From: Nibrella saemangeumensis
Lineage (GTDB): Bacteria > Bacteroidota > Bacteroidia > Cytophagales > Spirosomataceae
NCBI RefSeq assembly: GCF_039541915.1
Contig: NZ_BAABHD010000030.1
Coordinates: forward strand, 225,379-289,378
Direction of reading: 5' to 3'
DNA: 64,000 bases
Shown here: piece after piece, positions 9,064 to 17,194 of the stretch
How positions within the stretch are numbered: position 1 is the first letter of the stretch
Layout: every line of letters begins with the position of its first letter
Notes under the pieces: model-generated
The model's input: the letters and a program-made list of their open reading frames with translations, nothing else
The model's database searches: none
What the model was told of the DNA's origin: nothing
Position numbers and translations under genes: made by a program

Positions 9064-10266
9064 CTAAAGCCAAGTGTACTTACCAAACACTTTGCCATAA
9101 TCGTAATCTCCATGTACATTGAGTTTTGAACCGTTATCTACTACTTCAAAAGTACATACATCATCAACTATATCAATTTGAACAACTTGCGGCTTATGGA
9201 TAAACGCTTTTATTGTGTATCGCCCTCTCACCAAAAATTCTCTCTCAATTCTAATAATCATATTCTCTTTCCTTATAACACCAGATTCAGCAGCAAAAAC
9301 CTTCGACTTGTCTGAGCTTAGTACTAAAAGGAAAATATTATAATCATGTTTTTCTTGAGAAACGTTAAAACCAATATTAAAGCTTATGTAAATTGGTTCA
9401 TCATGTAAGAATATCCCTTTCCTATTGCCATTCTCATCACATATAGTAATTTTTTTAAAAAAAAGATCGCTACTTTTAGTTATTTTGCTCTCATAAAGTG
9501 CTTCCTTAGCTAAATTATTTTGTAAATATTTATCTATTACAATGGATGTATTATCCTGTGAAACTATTTTACCATTCTCTAGTAGTATAGACTTTGCGCA
9601 CAAATTCCTCAATGCGCCTGTATTATGACTTACAAATAATACTGTCCTTCCACTTTTACTCACCTCATCCATTTTTCCCATACATCTTTTCTGGAATTCT
9701 GCATCACCTACAGCTAACACTTCATCAATTACAAGAATTTCAGGTTCTAGATGCGCGGCTACTGCAAACGCTAATCTTAACTGCATTCCACTCGAGTATC
9801 TTTTCAAAGGAGTATCAAGAAAGTATTCTACTCCGCTAAAGTCAACTATTGCATCAAATTGATCTTCTATTTCCCACTTGCGTAAACCGAGAATCGAGCC
9901 ATTCAGGAATATATTCTCTCTTCCTGTTAACTCAGGATGAAATCCAGTTCCTACTTCTAACAGACTCGCCACCCTCCCCCGGCACGTGATCCATCCCTTT
10001 GTTGGAGGAGTAATTTTCGATAAAATTTTGAGCAGTGTTGATTTACCAGCTCCGTTGCGACCGATTATTCCAATACTTTCCCCTGGATAAATATCAAAAG
10101 TTATGTCCTTAAGCGCCCAGAATTCAGCATCCTCCCATTGTTGCTTAACTCGTTTAGATACTGCTCTGAAGGGATTTGATAAGACATCTCTGAGGGCCAG
10201 ATAACGATCCCGCTCACCTACTCTATACTTTTTAGAAAGATTCCTTACCTCTATTATTGGCTTCAT
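9064..10266 (-). CDS. Polysaccharide ABC exporter ATP-binding subunit (Wzt/TagH-type)
   Basis: A 400-residue protein with two parts. The N-terminal ATPase domain has Walker A GRNGAGKST (about residue 73-81), a Q-loop region, signature YSSGMQLRLAF, Walker B EILVIDEVLAVGD and an H-loop in FVSHN. About 150 further residues beyond the ATPase match the Wzt C-terminal beta-sandwich that in characterised O-antigen exporters recognises the chain end. With the adjacent permease it would export undecaprenyl-linked glycan across the inner membrane. It lies 42 nt downstream of the permease gene. Confidence 0.92.
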   Translation of the reverse strand: MKPIIEVRNLSKKYRVGERDRYLALRDVLSNPFRAVSKRVKQQWEDAEFWALKDITFDIYPGESIGIIGRNGAGKSTLLKILSKITPPTKGWITCRGRVASLLEVGTGFHPELTGRENIFLNGSILGLRKWEIEDQFDAIVDFSGVEYFLDTPLKRYSSGMQLRLAFAVAAHLEPEILVIDEVLAVGDAEFQKRCMGKMDEVSKSGRTVLFVSHNTGALRNLCAKSILLENGKIVSQDNTSIVIDKYLQNNLAKEALYESKITKSSDLFFKKITICDENGNRKGIFLHDEPIYISFNIGFNVSQEKHDYNIFLLVLSSDKSKVFAAESGVIRKENMIIRIEREFLVRGRYTIKAFIHKPQVVQIDIVDDVCTFEVVDNGSKLNVHGDYDYGKVFGKYTWL

Positions 10267-10308
10267 TCCTTAAACACCTTCGTAATCTCCCTTACCTACC
10301 CAACTTTT

Positions 10309-11193
10309 CTAAGCTAAATCAGCGAAATAGGCTTCTGTCTTCCTGAATACATAAATTCCCACCATAAACAAAAGAATAGCTGAACCTACACTGATGCTTA
10401 CCAGATCCCAGCGTATTGAGCTACTCAGGAAAGCGGCCCGGGATAAATTAATGGCACCTGCCATAGGGTTCAGTGCAATTACATACTGAGCCGTTTCTGA
10501 ACGAAATATCGATGTCGAATACACTACTGGATTAATAAACATCAGAAACTGAATCAAAAACGGAATCGTATACTGAAAATCCCGATACTTTACATTTAGT
10601 GCAGCTAGCAGTGTACCCAGACCGAATGTAGCTATTACTGTTAATATCAGGCTGAACGGCAACAGTAATATTATCCGAGCCAGATTGACAGATTGATGAT
10701 AGTAGAGAAGCAAACCACTGTAAACGACTAGCGCCATTACAAAATCGAATACACTTACTAAAATTGCCGACATAGGTATAATAAGTCGGGGAAAATAGAT
10801 CTTTCGGATAATATTGGCATTAGTTACCATACTATTAGCCGAGCTTTGCAGTCCACTGGCAAATATATTCCAGAACAACAGTCCTGAATAGGCAAATACA
10901 GGATAGGGTATGCCGTCTGTCTCGACGTTGAGCCCTTTTCCAAATACCAACGTAAATACGACAACTAGTGCTAACGGCTGCAGAATAGCCCATAAAAAGC
11001 CTAAAGCAGCCTGCTTGTATTTAACTTTTATATCACGCCAGGTAAAGAAGTAAAATAGTTCACGGTAGTGCCAGAGTTCCTCCAGGCCCAGCGAAAAACG
11101 AGCTGGAGGTTCAATTCTGTATTCAACCGGGTACAGATCTTTCAGGTCTTCTACCTCCTGGTTTATTGGTTCAAATTGATTTTCCGTTACCAT
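10309..11193 (-). CDS. Polysaccharide ABC exporter permease (Wzm/TagG-type)
   Basis: A 294-residue ABC-2 type permease. The cytosolic N-terminal segment has LWHYRELFYFFTWRDIKVKY, the interfacial helix typical of Wzm/KpsM proteins. It is followed by QAALGFLWAILQPL and about six membrane helices ending VFRKTEAYFADLA. It would form the channel for the ATPase encoded just downstream. It starts 2 nt after the Wzc-like gene ends, so the ABC exporter and the Wza/Wzc pair are probably co-transcribed. Confidence 0.92.
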   Translation of the reverse strand: MVTENQFEPINQEVEDLKDLYPVEYRIEPPARFSLGLEELWHYRELFYFFTWRDIKVKYKQAALGFLWAILQPLALVVVFTLVFGKGLNVETDGIPYPVFAYSGLLFWNIFASGLQSSANSMVTNANIIRKIYFPRLIIPMSAILVSVFDFVMALVVYSGLLLYYHQSVNLARIILLLPFSLILTVIATFGLGTLLAALNVKYRDFQYTIPFLIQFLMFINPVVYSTSIFRSETAQYVIALNPMAGAINLSRAAFLSSSIRWDLVSISVGSAILLFMVGIYVFRKTEAYFADLA

Positions 11194-11195
11194 TC

Positions 11196-13568
11196 CTATA
11201 CTTTATCTTTTAGCCGGATAAATCGATTATACCAATGCCCTGCCTTACCGTTTACTTTTTCTTCAACGTGATAACCGTTTCGATAGTCATAGCTATACCC
11301 ATCGTATCCGTAGCCATAGCTATAATCGAAATCTTTGCCCGCCTGAATACCATTGACGAGTAAAGCCAGATTTTTAAACCGCTTCTCCTTATAGTAAGCC
11401 GCTACGTTTCTTAAATATGATTTGTTGGTGTAGAGGTATCGAAGTACATACAGCGTAATGTCGGCATGAGGGGCCAATATTTGCGCATCGCTTACCAGCC
11501 CTATCGGTGGTGTGTCAATCAGGATTACGTCAAACTGCTGTCGTAGTTCAGCAAATAACTGCCGCATTCGGCTGCTGCTGAGTAGCTCTGACGGGTTAGG
11601 AGGTACCGGCCCACAGGGTAAAAAGTATAAATCTTGATAATCAACTACGGATTGGACAATTGACTCTAGCTCTACCTGGCCGGCCAAATAGTTGGACAGG
11701 CCAAAGGTTTTATCACCATTCAGATAGCGATGAAGCTTAGGTTTGCGCATATCCAATTCGAGCAGAATCACTCGCTTTCCTGTAAAAGCCAGACTAGCCC
11801 CCAGGTTTAAGGATATAAATGATTTACCTTCTCCACTGACGCTGGAGGTGATCAGGATACATCGGCTTCCGTCGTTAGCAGTATCAAAAAACTGCAAATT
11901 GGTACGGAGTGTACGAATCTGCTCCGCCAATATAGTCCGGCTGGTAGCTGTAATCTGCAATGGATCGGTAGTGTTAGACTGAATGATTTCACCTACAATT
12001 GGAGCTTCAACAGCAGCTTCGACCTGTGCCTTCCGGCTGAGTTTAGTATTTAGGAAATCAGCCAGCCAGAAACCCGCCACTGGAATCAATAGACCCAGCA
12101 CCAGCGCAAAGGCGTAGAAGTTTTTCTTGACTGGCCGACTGGGATTATGATTGGCAAGGGCCGGGTCGACTACCCGAATGTTGGAAACCGCAGCCGCGTA
12201 GGATAAAGCTGTTTCCTCTCGCTTCTGCAGCAGAAAATTGTACAGGTTAGTTTTGATGCCCAGACGCCGGGATATTTCCAGCAAAACCCGCTCTTTTTCG
12301 GGTACAGTCCGAATCAGGCTTTCAACCTGCCGGTTATTTGTCTGAAGTTTTTGCTGGTTATTCACCAGAATTTTGCGCAGGGCACTAATGTTGTCGGCAA
12401 GGTTTGCTTTGGTTAGTCGGATCTGGTTGTCCAAGGCTTCTACGGCCGGGGTTGTTTCCGGCACGGTTTTAACTAATTTTTCGCGCTGTACTTCCAGATC
12501 CAATACTGTTCCTACCAAAACGTTGAGAGTAGGATCAGCCAGCCCAAGTGTAGCCGGTGCCAGATTACTACGGCTGGTTTTGCCACCTATATATCTGTCT
12601 AACTCCTGAAGCGCCCCAAGCTGCAGATTGATTGTACTGAGTTCTTTATCTGTCTCCTGTGCTTTAGCGAGGAATAAAGAAGACTCAGCACTAAGATCAA
12701 CAATACCAGCCCTCGCTTTATAGCTCTGTACTTCTCTCTCTACATCGCGCAGTTCATTACTGATAATTCCCAGTCGGTCCTCCACAAAACGCAGTGTATT
12801 GGTAGCGACTTGGTTCTTTTGCTGAAGCGAAACCAGATCATAAAAATGGATTAGTCGGTTTAGGTATGCTTCCCCCCTATCAGGTGCGGTATCCTCCAGA
12901 TTAAGGTATAGCACTGATGATGATCGGCTGGCTTGAGATACCCGCAGTCGGTCTACATAAGACTTTACAGTCACATTTTTAGGGCGTAGAGTAATCTGTA
13001 GTGTATTATAATGGATCGGTACAGAATCATTTCGTTGAAGGGTTACACGACCCAAGGGTGTTTGCACCGGGCGATTATACGGATGAGAAACCTCGTCAAT
13101 AACAATCTCTTGTTCTCTCAACTCCACCTCAAAGGGTTCATCATAGGCGGATGGATCAGGAGAGTGAACTAGCAGTTTAACAGGAGATCTCTTAAAAATG
13201 TCTTTTGTTTTGAGACCATCCTTTACTGTATAATCGACATCAAGACCTAAATTTTCAACCACTTTACGAGCTAACGTATACGATCTCAGTATTTCAATTT
13301 CATTCTCCACAATTTTTGCTGAAGAAAAGATGTCGAGTTGCTGCATAAACTCTCGATTACCGGCTTCAGCGGCATTTTCATCATCCAGAATGACTATACT
13401 GGCCCGGACGTTGTAGCTGTACTTTAATGGAGTAACAACAAAAAAGGTAACCACCAGTGCTACCAGTACGGAAAGCAGAAACCAATACCAGTTTCTAACA
13501 TACTTCTGGAGCAGAAACCGAAAGTAATCTTTGTTAATGTCAGACGACTTATTAAGAAGTTCTGTCAT
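11196..13568 (-). CDS. Wzc-type polysaccharide co-polymerase / tyrosine autokinase
   Basis: A 790-residue inner-membrane protein. The N-terminal Wzz domain is flanked by a membrane helix near residue 30-50 and another near residue 490-510, with a long coiled-coil periplasmic region between. The C-terminal BY-kinase domain has Walker A SGEGKSFISLNLGAS, Walker A' ILLELDMRKPKLH and Walker B VILIDTPPIGLVSDAQIL. The tail is a tyrosine cluster (DFDYSYGYGYDGYSYDYR), the usual autophosphorylation site. It would control chain length and gate the Wza-like exporter encoded upstream. A second, diverged copy is at 33114-35444. Confidence 0.95.
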   Translation of the reverse strand: MTELLNKSSDINKDYFRFLLQKYVRNWYWFLLSVLVALVVTFFVVTPLKYSYNVRASIVILDDENAAEAGNREFMQQLDIFSSAKIVENEIEILRSYTLARKVVENLGLDVDYTVKDGLKTKDIFKRSPVKLLVHSPDPSAYDEPFEVELREQEIVIDEVSHPYNRPVQTPLGRVTLQRNDSVPIHYNTLQITLRPKNVTVKSYVDRLRVSQASRSSSVLYLNLEDTAPDRGEAYLNRLIHFYDLVSLQQKNQVATNTLRFVEDRLGIISNELRDVEREVQSYKARAGIVDLSAESSLFLAKAQETDKELSTINLQLGALQELDRYIGGKTSRSNLAPATLGLADPTLNVLVGTVLDLEVQREKLVKTVPETTPAVEALDNQIRLTKANLADNISALRKILVNNQQKLQTNNRQVESLIRTVPEKERVLLEISRRLGIKTNLYNFLLQKREETALSYAAAVSNIRVVDPALANHNPSRPVKKNFYAFALVLGLLIPVAGFWLADFLNTKLSRKAQVEAAVEAPIVGEIIQSNTTDPLQITATSRTILAEQIRTLRTNLQFFDTANDGSRCILITSSVSGEGKSFISLNLGASLAFTGKRVILLELDMRKPKLHRYLNGDKTFGLSNYLAGQVELESIVQSVVDYQDLYFLPCGPVPPNPSELLSSSRMRQLFAELRQQFDVILIDTPPIGLVSDAQILAPHADITLYVLRYLYTNKSYLRNVAAYYKEKRFKNLALLVNGIQAGKDFDYSYGYGYDGYSYDYRNGYHVEEKVNGKAGHWYNRFIRLKDKV

Positions 13569-13582
13569 ACTCGTACCGGCAT

Positions 13583-14398
13583 CTACCGGCGAATAATGTT
13601 AGCATACGTAAATACCAAAAGAGTCACACCACTGACTATAGTGGGCAACCAGGGAAAGAAGTTGCCTGCCAATAACTTCTTAGATTTCCTAGTGGCTATA
13701 TATATGACATCGTTCGGCTTCAAATAATAATATGGCGAACTAAACAGGGTACGGCTACGCAGGTCTACCCGGCCAAACGTCCGCTGCCCAGCCATTTCGC
13801 GTACGACCAGCACATCTTCCCGTTGTCCAAACTGGGTCAAATCGCCCGCTAAACTAAGAGCCTCAGTTAGGGTAATTCGCTCGTTCTGCACTGTGAATAC
13901 TGAAGGCTTTGCCACTTCTCCCAGCACAGAAACTTTAAAATTTAATAGCCGGACGGTTACATAAGGCTCGCGCAGGCTAGTCAGTAGTTGTTCACTTAAC
14001 CTGCGTTCCAATTCGGTCGTAGTCAGGTCGACTACTTTAATCCGGCCCAGCTTGGGGAAGTTAATAGTGCCGTCTTCGCTCACCCGATAGCCAATCGGCA
14101 GGTTATTTTCTCCGCTGGTACTGCCTACAGTCAGACTGCTACCCACAAATGGGTTAAACTGCGCGTCGGCCTCCTTGCTCAGGCTAGATACATTGATGGC
14201 GATAATGTCGCCCGGTGCCAGCCGGAACACGTACTGGTCTTTAATGGCCGTGGCTACACTGTCGGCCGTAGGTGATTCCGGTTGGAAATAGGTAAAATTG
14301 TCAGTCGGGCCGCTACCGCTTCGACGGCTGGTTTGGCACGAGGCCAATATCATACCTAACAGCGCCCAAAGGCTGAGCTGGTAAATGGTTACGTTCAT
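13583..14398 (-). CDS. Wza-type polysaccharide export lipoprotein
   Basis: A 271-residue protein with a signal peptide ending in lipobox ILASC (Cys near residue 21). It then has a Poly_export domain (FRLAPGDIIAINVSSLS) and an SLBB domain (LGEVAKPSVFTVQNERITLT), followed by ALSLAGDLTQFG. The C-terminus ends in a hydrophobic helix, matching the short Bacteroidota Wza form rather than the 380-residue E. coli protein. It would form the outer-membrane export channel with the Wzc partner encoded 14 nt downstream. It is paralogous to the gene at 32247. Confidence 0.93.
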   Translation of the reverse strand: MNVTIYQLSLWALLGMILASCQTSRRSGSGPTDNFTYFQPESPTADSVATAIKDQYVFRLAPGDIIAINVSSLSKEADAQFNPFVGSSLTVGSTSGENNLPIGYRVSEDGTINFPKLGRIKVVDLTTTELERRLSEQLLTSLREPYVTVRLLNFKVSVLGEVAKPSVFTVQNERITLTEALSLAGDLTQFGQREDVLVVREMAGQRTFGRVDLRSRTLFSSPYYYLKPNDVIYIATRKSKKLLAGNFFPWLPTIVSGVTLLVFTYANIIRR

Positions 14399-14475
14399 TC
14401 AGGTATTTACTATTCGTCGGCCGGTGATGGGTACGCCGGCCTGTTTCAGTACAAGTTATGTTTTAACACCCCCTG

Positions 14476-14492
14476 CCCCCCTTAAAGGGGGG
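14476..14492. repeat. C6/G6 inverted repeat (intergenic repeat copy 1)
   Basis: Six C, five-base spacer TTAAA, six G form a perfect short hairpin in the gap between the sugar dehydrogenase and Wza genes. A near-identical unit lies 140 bp away at 14616, so this is a dispersed repeat rather than a unique terminator. No T-tract follows on either strand. Confidence 0.6.
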
Positions 14493-14615
14493 ATGCTGTC
14501 GCCTGCTATAGGGGTCGGCGAAGCCTGAACATTAATTACAGAAACTTTATAATCAAAAAGTTACCTTACCTATACTCCTCCTTCAAAGGCTGTGATAAAC
14601 ATGCGCCAGCCCTCT

Positions 14616-14631
14616 CCCCCCTCAAGGGGGG
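14616..14631. repeat. C6/G6 inverted repeat (intergenic repeat copy 2)
   Basis: Six C, TCAA, six G, followed by a further G-run up to the end of the dehydrogenase gene at 14643. It is the second copy of the C/G-tract hairpin in the same 244-bp gap. Together they could slow or end transcription between the dehydrogenase and the export genes, but neither has the U-tract of an intrinsic terminator. Confidence 0.55.
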
Positions 14632-14642
14632 ACCAAGGGGGG

Positions 14643-15917
14643 TCAAATCCGCAACGTCACCAGCTCCCGATCCAGCACGGATTTCAGATCATACACCACA
14701 CTCTGGCTGCTTTTCTTCAGCGCTGAAATGTCAAGCTCTTTGAACTCCCGATGCGCTACGGCCAGGATAATGCCGTCGTAGCTCCCCTCCGTCAGTTGCT
14801 GACAGAGTTGGATACCAAATTCTTTTTCCACTTCAGCCGGCACCGCCCAGGGATCGTAGATCTGCACGTTGATGCCGAAGCTTGTGAGCTCGGTACAGAT
14901 GTCGGCCACCTTGGTGTTCCGGATGTCGGGGCAATTTTCCTTGAACGTAAAGCCCAGGATCAATACGTTGCTACCGTGAATATGGATGCCCTGCGACGAC
15001 ATTTTTTTGACCAGTTTGTTGGCCACGTGCATCGCCATATCGTCGTTCACCCGACGTCCCGACAGGATCACCTGCGGATGGTAACCCAGGCTTTGCGCCT
15101 TATGCGCCAGGTAGTAAGGGTCCACGCTGATACAGTGCCCACCCACCAGGCCGGGCTTAAAGTTCAGGAAATTCCACTTGGTGCCGGCCGCTTCCAGCAC
15201 GTCCATGGTATCGATGCCCATGCGGTCGAAGATTAGAGCCAATTCGTTGACAAACGATATGTTGACGTCGCGCTGGGCGTTTTCGATGGCTTTTGCAGCC
15301 TCGGCCACTTTGATGGACGGAGCCCGGTAGGTTCCGGCTTCGATAATGGAGCCGTACAACCGGTTAATAAAATCAGCCGCTTCGGGCGTGGAGCCGGAGG
15401 TAATTTTCAGGATTTTCGTCAGCGTCCGCTCTTTATCACCGGGGTTTATTCGTTCGGGCGAGTAGCCGCAGTAGAAATCGGTATTAAAGGTCAGGCCGCT
15501 ATGGCGCTCCAGAATGGGTACGCATTCTTCTTCGGTACAGCCGGGGTAAACGGTAGATTCGTAAATGACCACATCCCCTTTGGCCAGGAGTTTACCGACC
15601 ATTTTGGAGGCATTACGCAGAAATGACAGATCCGGCTGCTTGTATTTATCGACGGGCGTCGGAACGGTAATAATGTAGACGTTGCAGGCCGCCAGTTCGT
15701 CGGGATCGGCCGTAAAACAAAGGTTTTTGCTGGCCAGGAAGGTTTCCGGAGCCGTTTCGCGAGTGTGGTCGTGCCCCTGCCGGAGGTCACCCACCCGGTG
15801 GGTATCGATGTCATAACCGATCGTGGGATATTGTTTACCGAACTCAAGGGCAAGGGGCAGGCCAACATAGCCTAATCCGATAATGGCAATTTGTATATCT
15901 TTTACAAAGGTCGTCAC
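14643..15917 (-). CDS. UDP-sugar 6-dehydrogenase (TviB/WbpA/WbpO type)
   Basis: A 424-residue NAD-dependent dehydrogenase. It has the Rossmann motif IGLGYVGLPLA (residues 13-23), VPTPVDKYKQPDLS (about 85-98), the substrate loop GYSPERINPGDKERTL, and the catalytic cysteine Cys262 in LVGGHCISVDPYYL. The wording of these blocks is closest to enzymes that oxidise UDP-N-acetylhexosamines to uronic acids rather than UDP-glucose; substrate is inference. It would provide an acidic sugar precursor for the adjacent cluster. The start codon is GTG at 15917, and no ATG lies nearby upstream. Confidence 0.92.
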   Translation of the reverse strand: MTTFVKDIQIAIIGLGYVGLPLALEFGKQYPTIGYDIDTHRVGDLRQGHDHTRETAPETFLASKNLCFTADPDELAACNVYIITVPTPVDKYKQPDLSFLRNASKMVGKLLAKGDVVIYESTVYPGCTEEECVPILERHSGLTFNTDFYCGYSPERINPGDKERTLTKILKITSGSTPEAADFINRLYGSIIEAGTYRAPSIKVAEAAKAIENAQRDVNISFVNELALIFDRMGIDTMDVLEAAGTKWNFLNFKPGLVGGHCISVDPYYLAHKAQSLGYHPQVILSGRRVNDDMAMHVANKLVKKMSSQGIHIHGSNVLILGFTFKENCPDIRNTKVADICTELTSFGINVQIYDPWAVPAEVEKEFGIQLCQQLTEGSYDGIILAVAHREFKELDISALKKSSQSVVYDLKSVLDRELVTLRI

Positions 15918-16087
15918 AGTGGTATATGGACAAACTACAGATTACCTGCCAGTACTAGCAGTCTACAAATCTACTAAATAGAAATTAAAGTGCAATTACT
16001 ACTCTACTTGTTTGCTATACGATTAAAGTTAGAGGCCGGCAACGCAGTTATATACAATATTTTACTATTTTCGTCACCATATGTAAT

Positions 16088-16897
16088 ATGAAGCAAGTGC
16101 TTATGAAAAAACTGTACCTGTTACTCTTCATGAGTACCACCTTATTTACGCTTTGGACCGATTGCTTTGCGCAGCGAACTCAACCATCCTACAACACAAA
16201 GCGAAAAGAAGAAGATGTGCCGGCCAGTGTAACGGTGCGGGGTGGCGCCACCGTACTATTTGGCGACCTGAATGAACAGGCTCGGGACTGGAGTTATGGA
16301 ATGGATATTAAAGTTCCAATAACCAGGGTCATTGCGGGTCAGATAATCTTTGACCGGGGCTTTATGCAGGCTCGTGAAAGTAGCTTTTATATTTCGAAGG
16401 CTAAAGCACAGTTTGCGCAAATTGCCCTTGCTGGTTCTATTGACTTATTACGTCTCTTCAAATTTGAAGGAACCCATTCGGTGCTGGACTTTACTACTGG
16501 CGTGGGATTAATCTACTTCCATACTAAGGCTTATGACATATTAACAAACAAACTTCAACGTTATACCAGTGATTCAACCAGTCACCACTCCCCCGACGGA
16601 TATAAAATTACTAGCCCACCCAATATACGGTATACCCGTGAGCTGGTTATTCCAATAGGATTGTCGTTTCATAAAGCAATGAGTGAACAAATAAGTGTTC
16701 ATGGAGGAGTCAGACTTAATTTGGTACGGACTGATAAGCTTGATGCAACGATTGATAACGATAACTCTACCTATATAGATCCATTAGGAAAAAGAACGCC
16801 TAATAACGGTGGCTGGATTTACGGCAACAAATACGAAACTAATACTAATGATAACTGGCTGCTGATTTCCGCTGGTCTGACGTATTTCTTCCGTTGA
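16088..16897 (+). CDS. Outer-membrane beta-barrel protein
   Basis: A 269-residue exported protein with a signal peptide (KKLYLLLFMSTTLFTLW, cleavage near CFAQ). Alternating hydrophobic beta-strands follow, ending LLISAGLTYFFR with the C-terminal aromatic residue expected of an outer-membrane barrel. Parts resemble the barrel domain of the OmpA-like protein at 17195, for example LDATID followed by a DPLG/DPVG segment and the RYTRE/RRYTG region, so the two are related in fold. Function is unknown. It is transcribed divergently from the dehydrogenase gene, with 170 bp between. Confidence 0.8.
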   Translation: MKQVLMKKLYLLLFMSTTLFTLWTDCFAQRTQPSYNTKRKEEDVPASVTVRGGATVLFGDLNEQARDWSYGMDIKVPITRVIAGQIIFDRGFMQARESSFYISKAKAQFAQIALAGSIDLLRLFKFEGTHSVLDFTTGVGLIYFHTKAYDILTNKLQRYTSDSTSHHSPDGYKITSPPNIRYTRELVIPIGLSFHKAMSEQISVHGGVRLNLVRTDKLDATIDNDNSTYIDPLGKRTPNNGGWIYGNKYETNTNDNWLLISAGLTYFFR

Positions 16898-16955
16898 TGC
16901 GTCGTTCTCTTTTCTGATAGCCGAAAACAGGAGTCATCCCGAATTTAAGGGATGA

Positions 16956-17125
16956 CCAGCCCCGCCAGGGGCGAAACATCGGTAGAGAAGCCATAATCCC
17001 AGAAAGCCTAAGTAAGCCCCGGATGGGGCGTAACATGCCGTAGGGCGGTTGTTACGCCCCATCCGGGGCTTGGTGTTGGCACGCTAATTCCCTGGTGCTA
17101 CCGATGTTTCGCCCTTAGGGGCTGG
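16956..17125. repeat. Nested inverted repeat, MITE/REP-like (about 170 bp)
   Basis: Outer arms at 16956-16985 and 17098-17125 are inverted copies sharing GGGCGAAACATCGGTAG. Inner arms at 17014-17034 and 17051-17071 are a perfect 21-bp inverted repeat around a 16-nt loop. No protein is encoded. The symmetry would fold into a long cruciform or RNA hairpin between the two convergent barrel-protein genes. It looks like a dispersed, non-autonomous repeat, but no second copy lies in this window. Confidence 0.7.
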
Positions 17126-17143
17126 CCTTGTGTCGGTACGTAC

Positions 17144-17170
17144 AAAAAAAGCCCCGCATTGCTGCGGGGC
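17144..17170 (-). terminator. Intrinsic terminator of the OmpA-like gene
   Basis: Read on the minus strand, GCCCCGCA, a four-base loop and TGCGGGGC (17170 to 17151) form a perfect 8-bp GC-rich stem followed directly by seven T residues. It lies 25 nt beyond the stop codon of the OmpA-like gene, in the right orientation. Confidence 0.9.
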
Positions 17171-17194
17171 CAGATTATTATGGCTCAATCTCGT

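Noticed and set aside
16118..16897. Frameshifted duplicate of the OmpA-like gene
   Set aside because: The gene at 16088 shares only barrel features; it is complete with its own signal peptide and C-terminal aromatic residue, and never contained an OmpA domain.
16845..17036. 63-residue minus-strand frame
   Set aside because: It lies across the nested inverted repeat and the end of the barrel gene; not protein-like.
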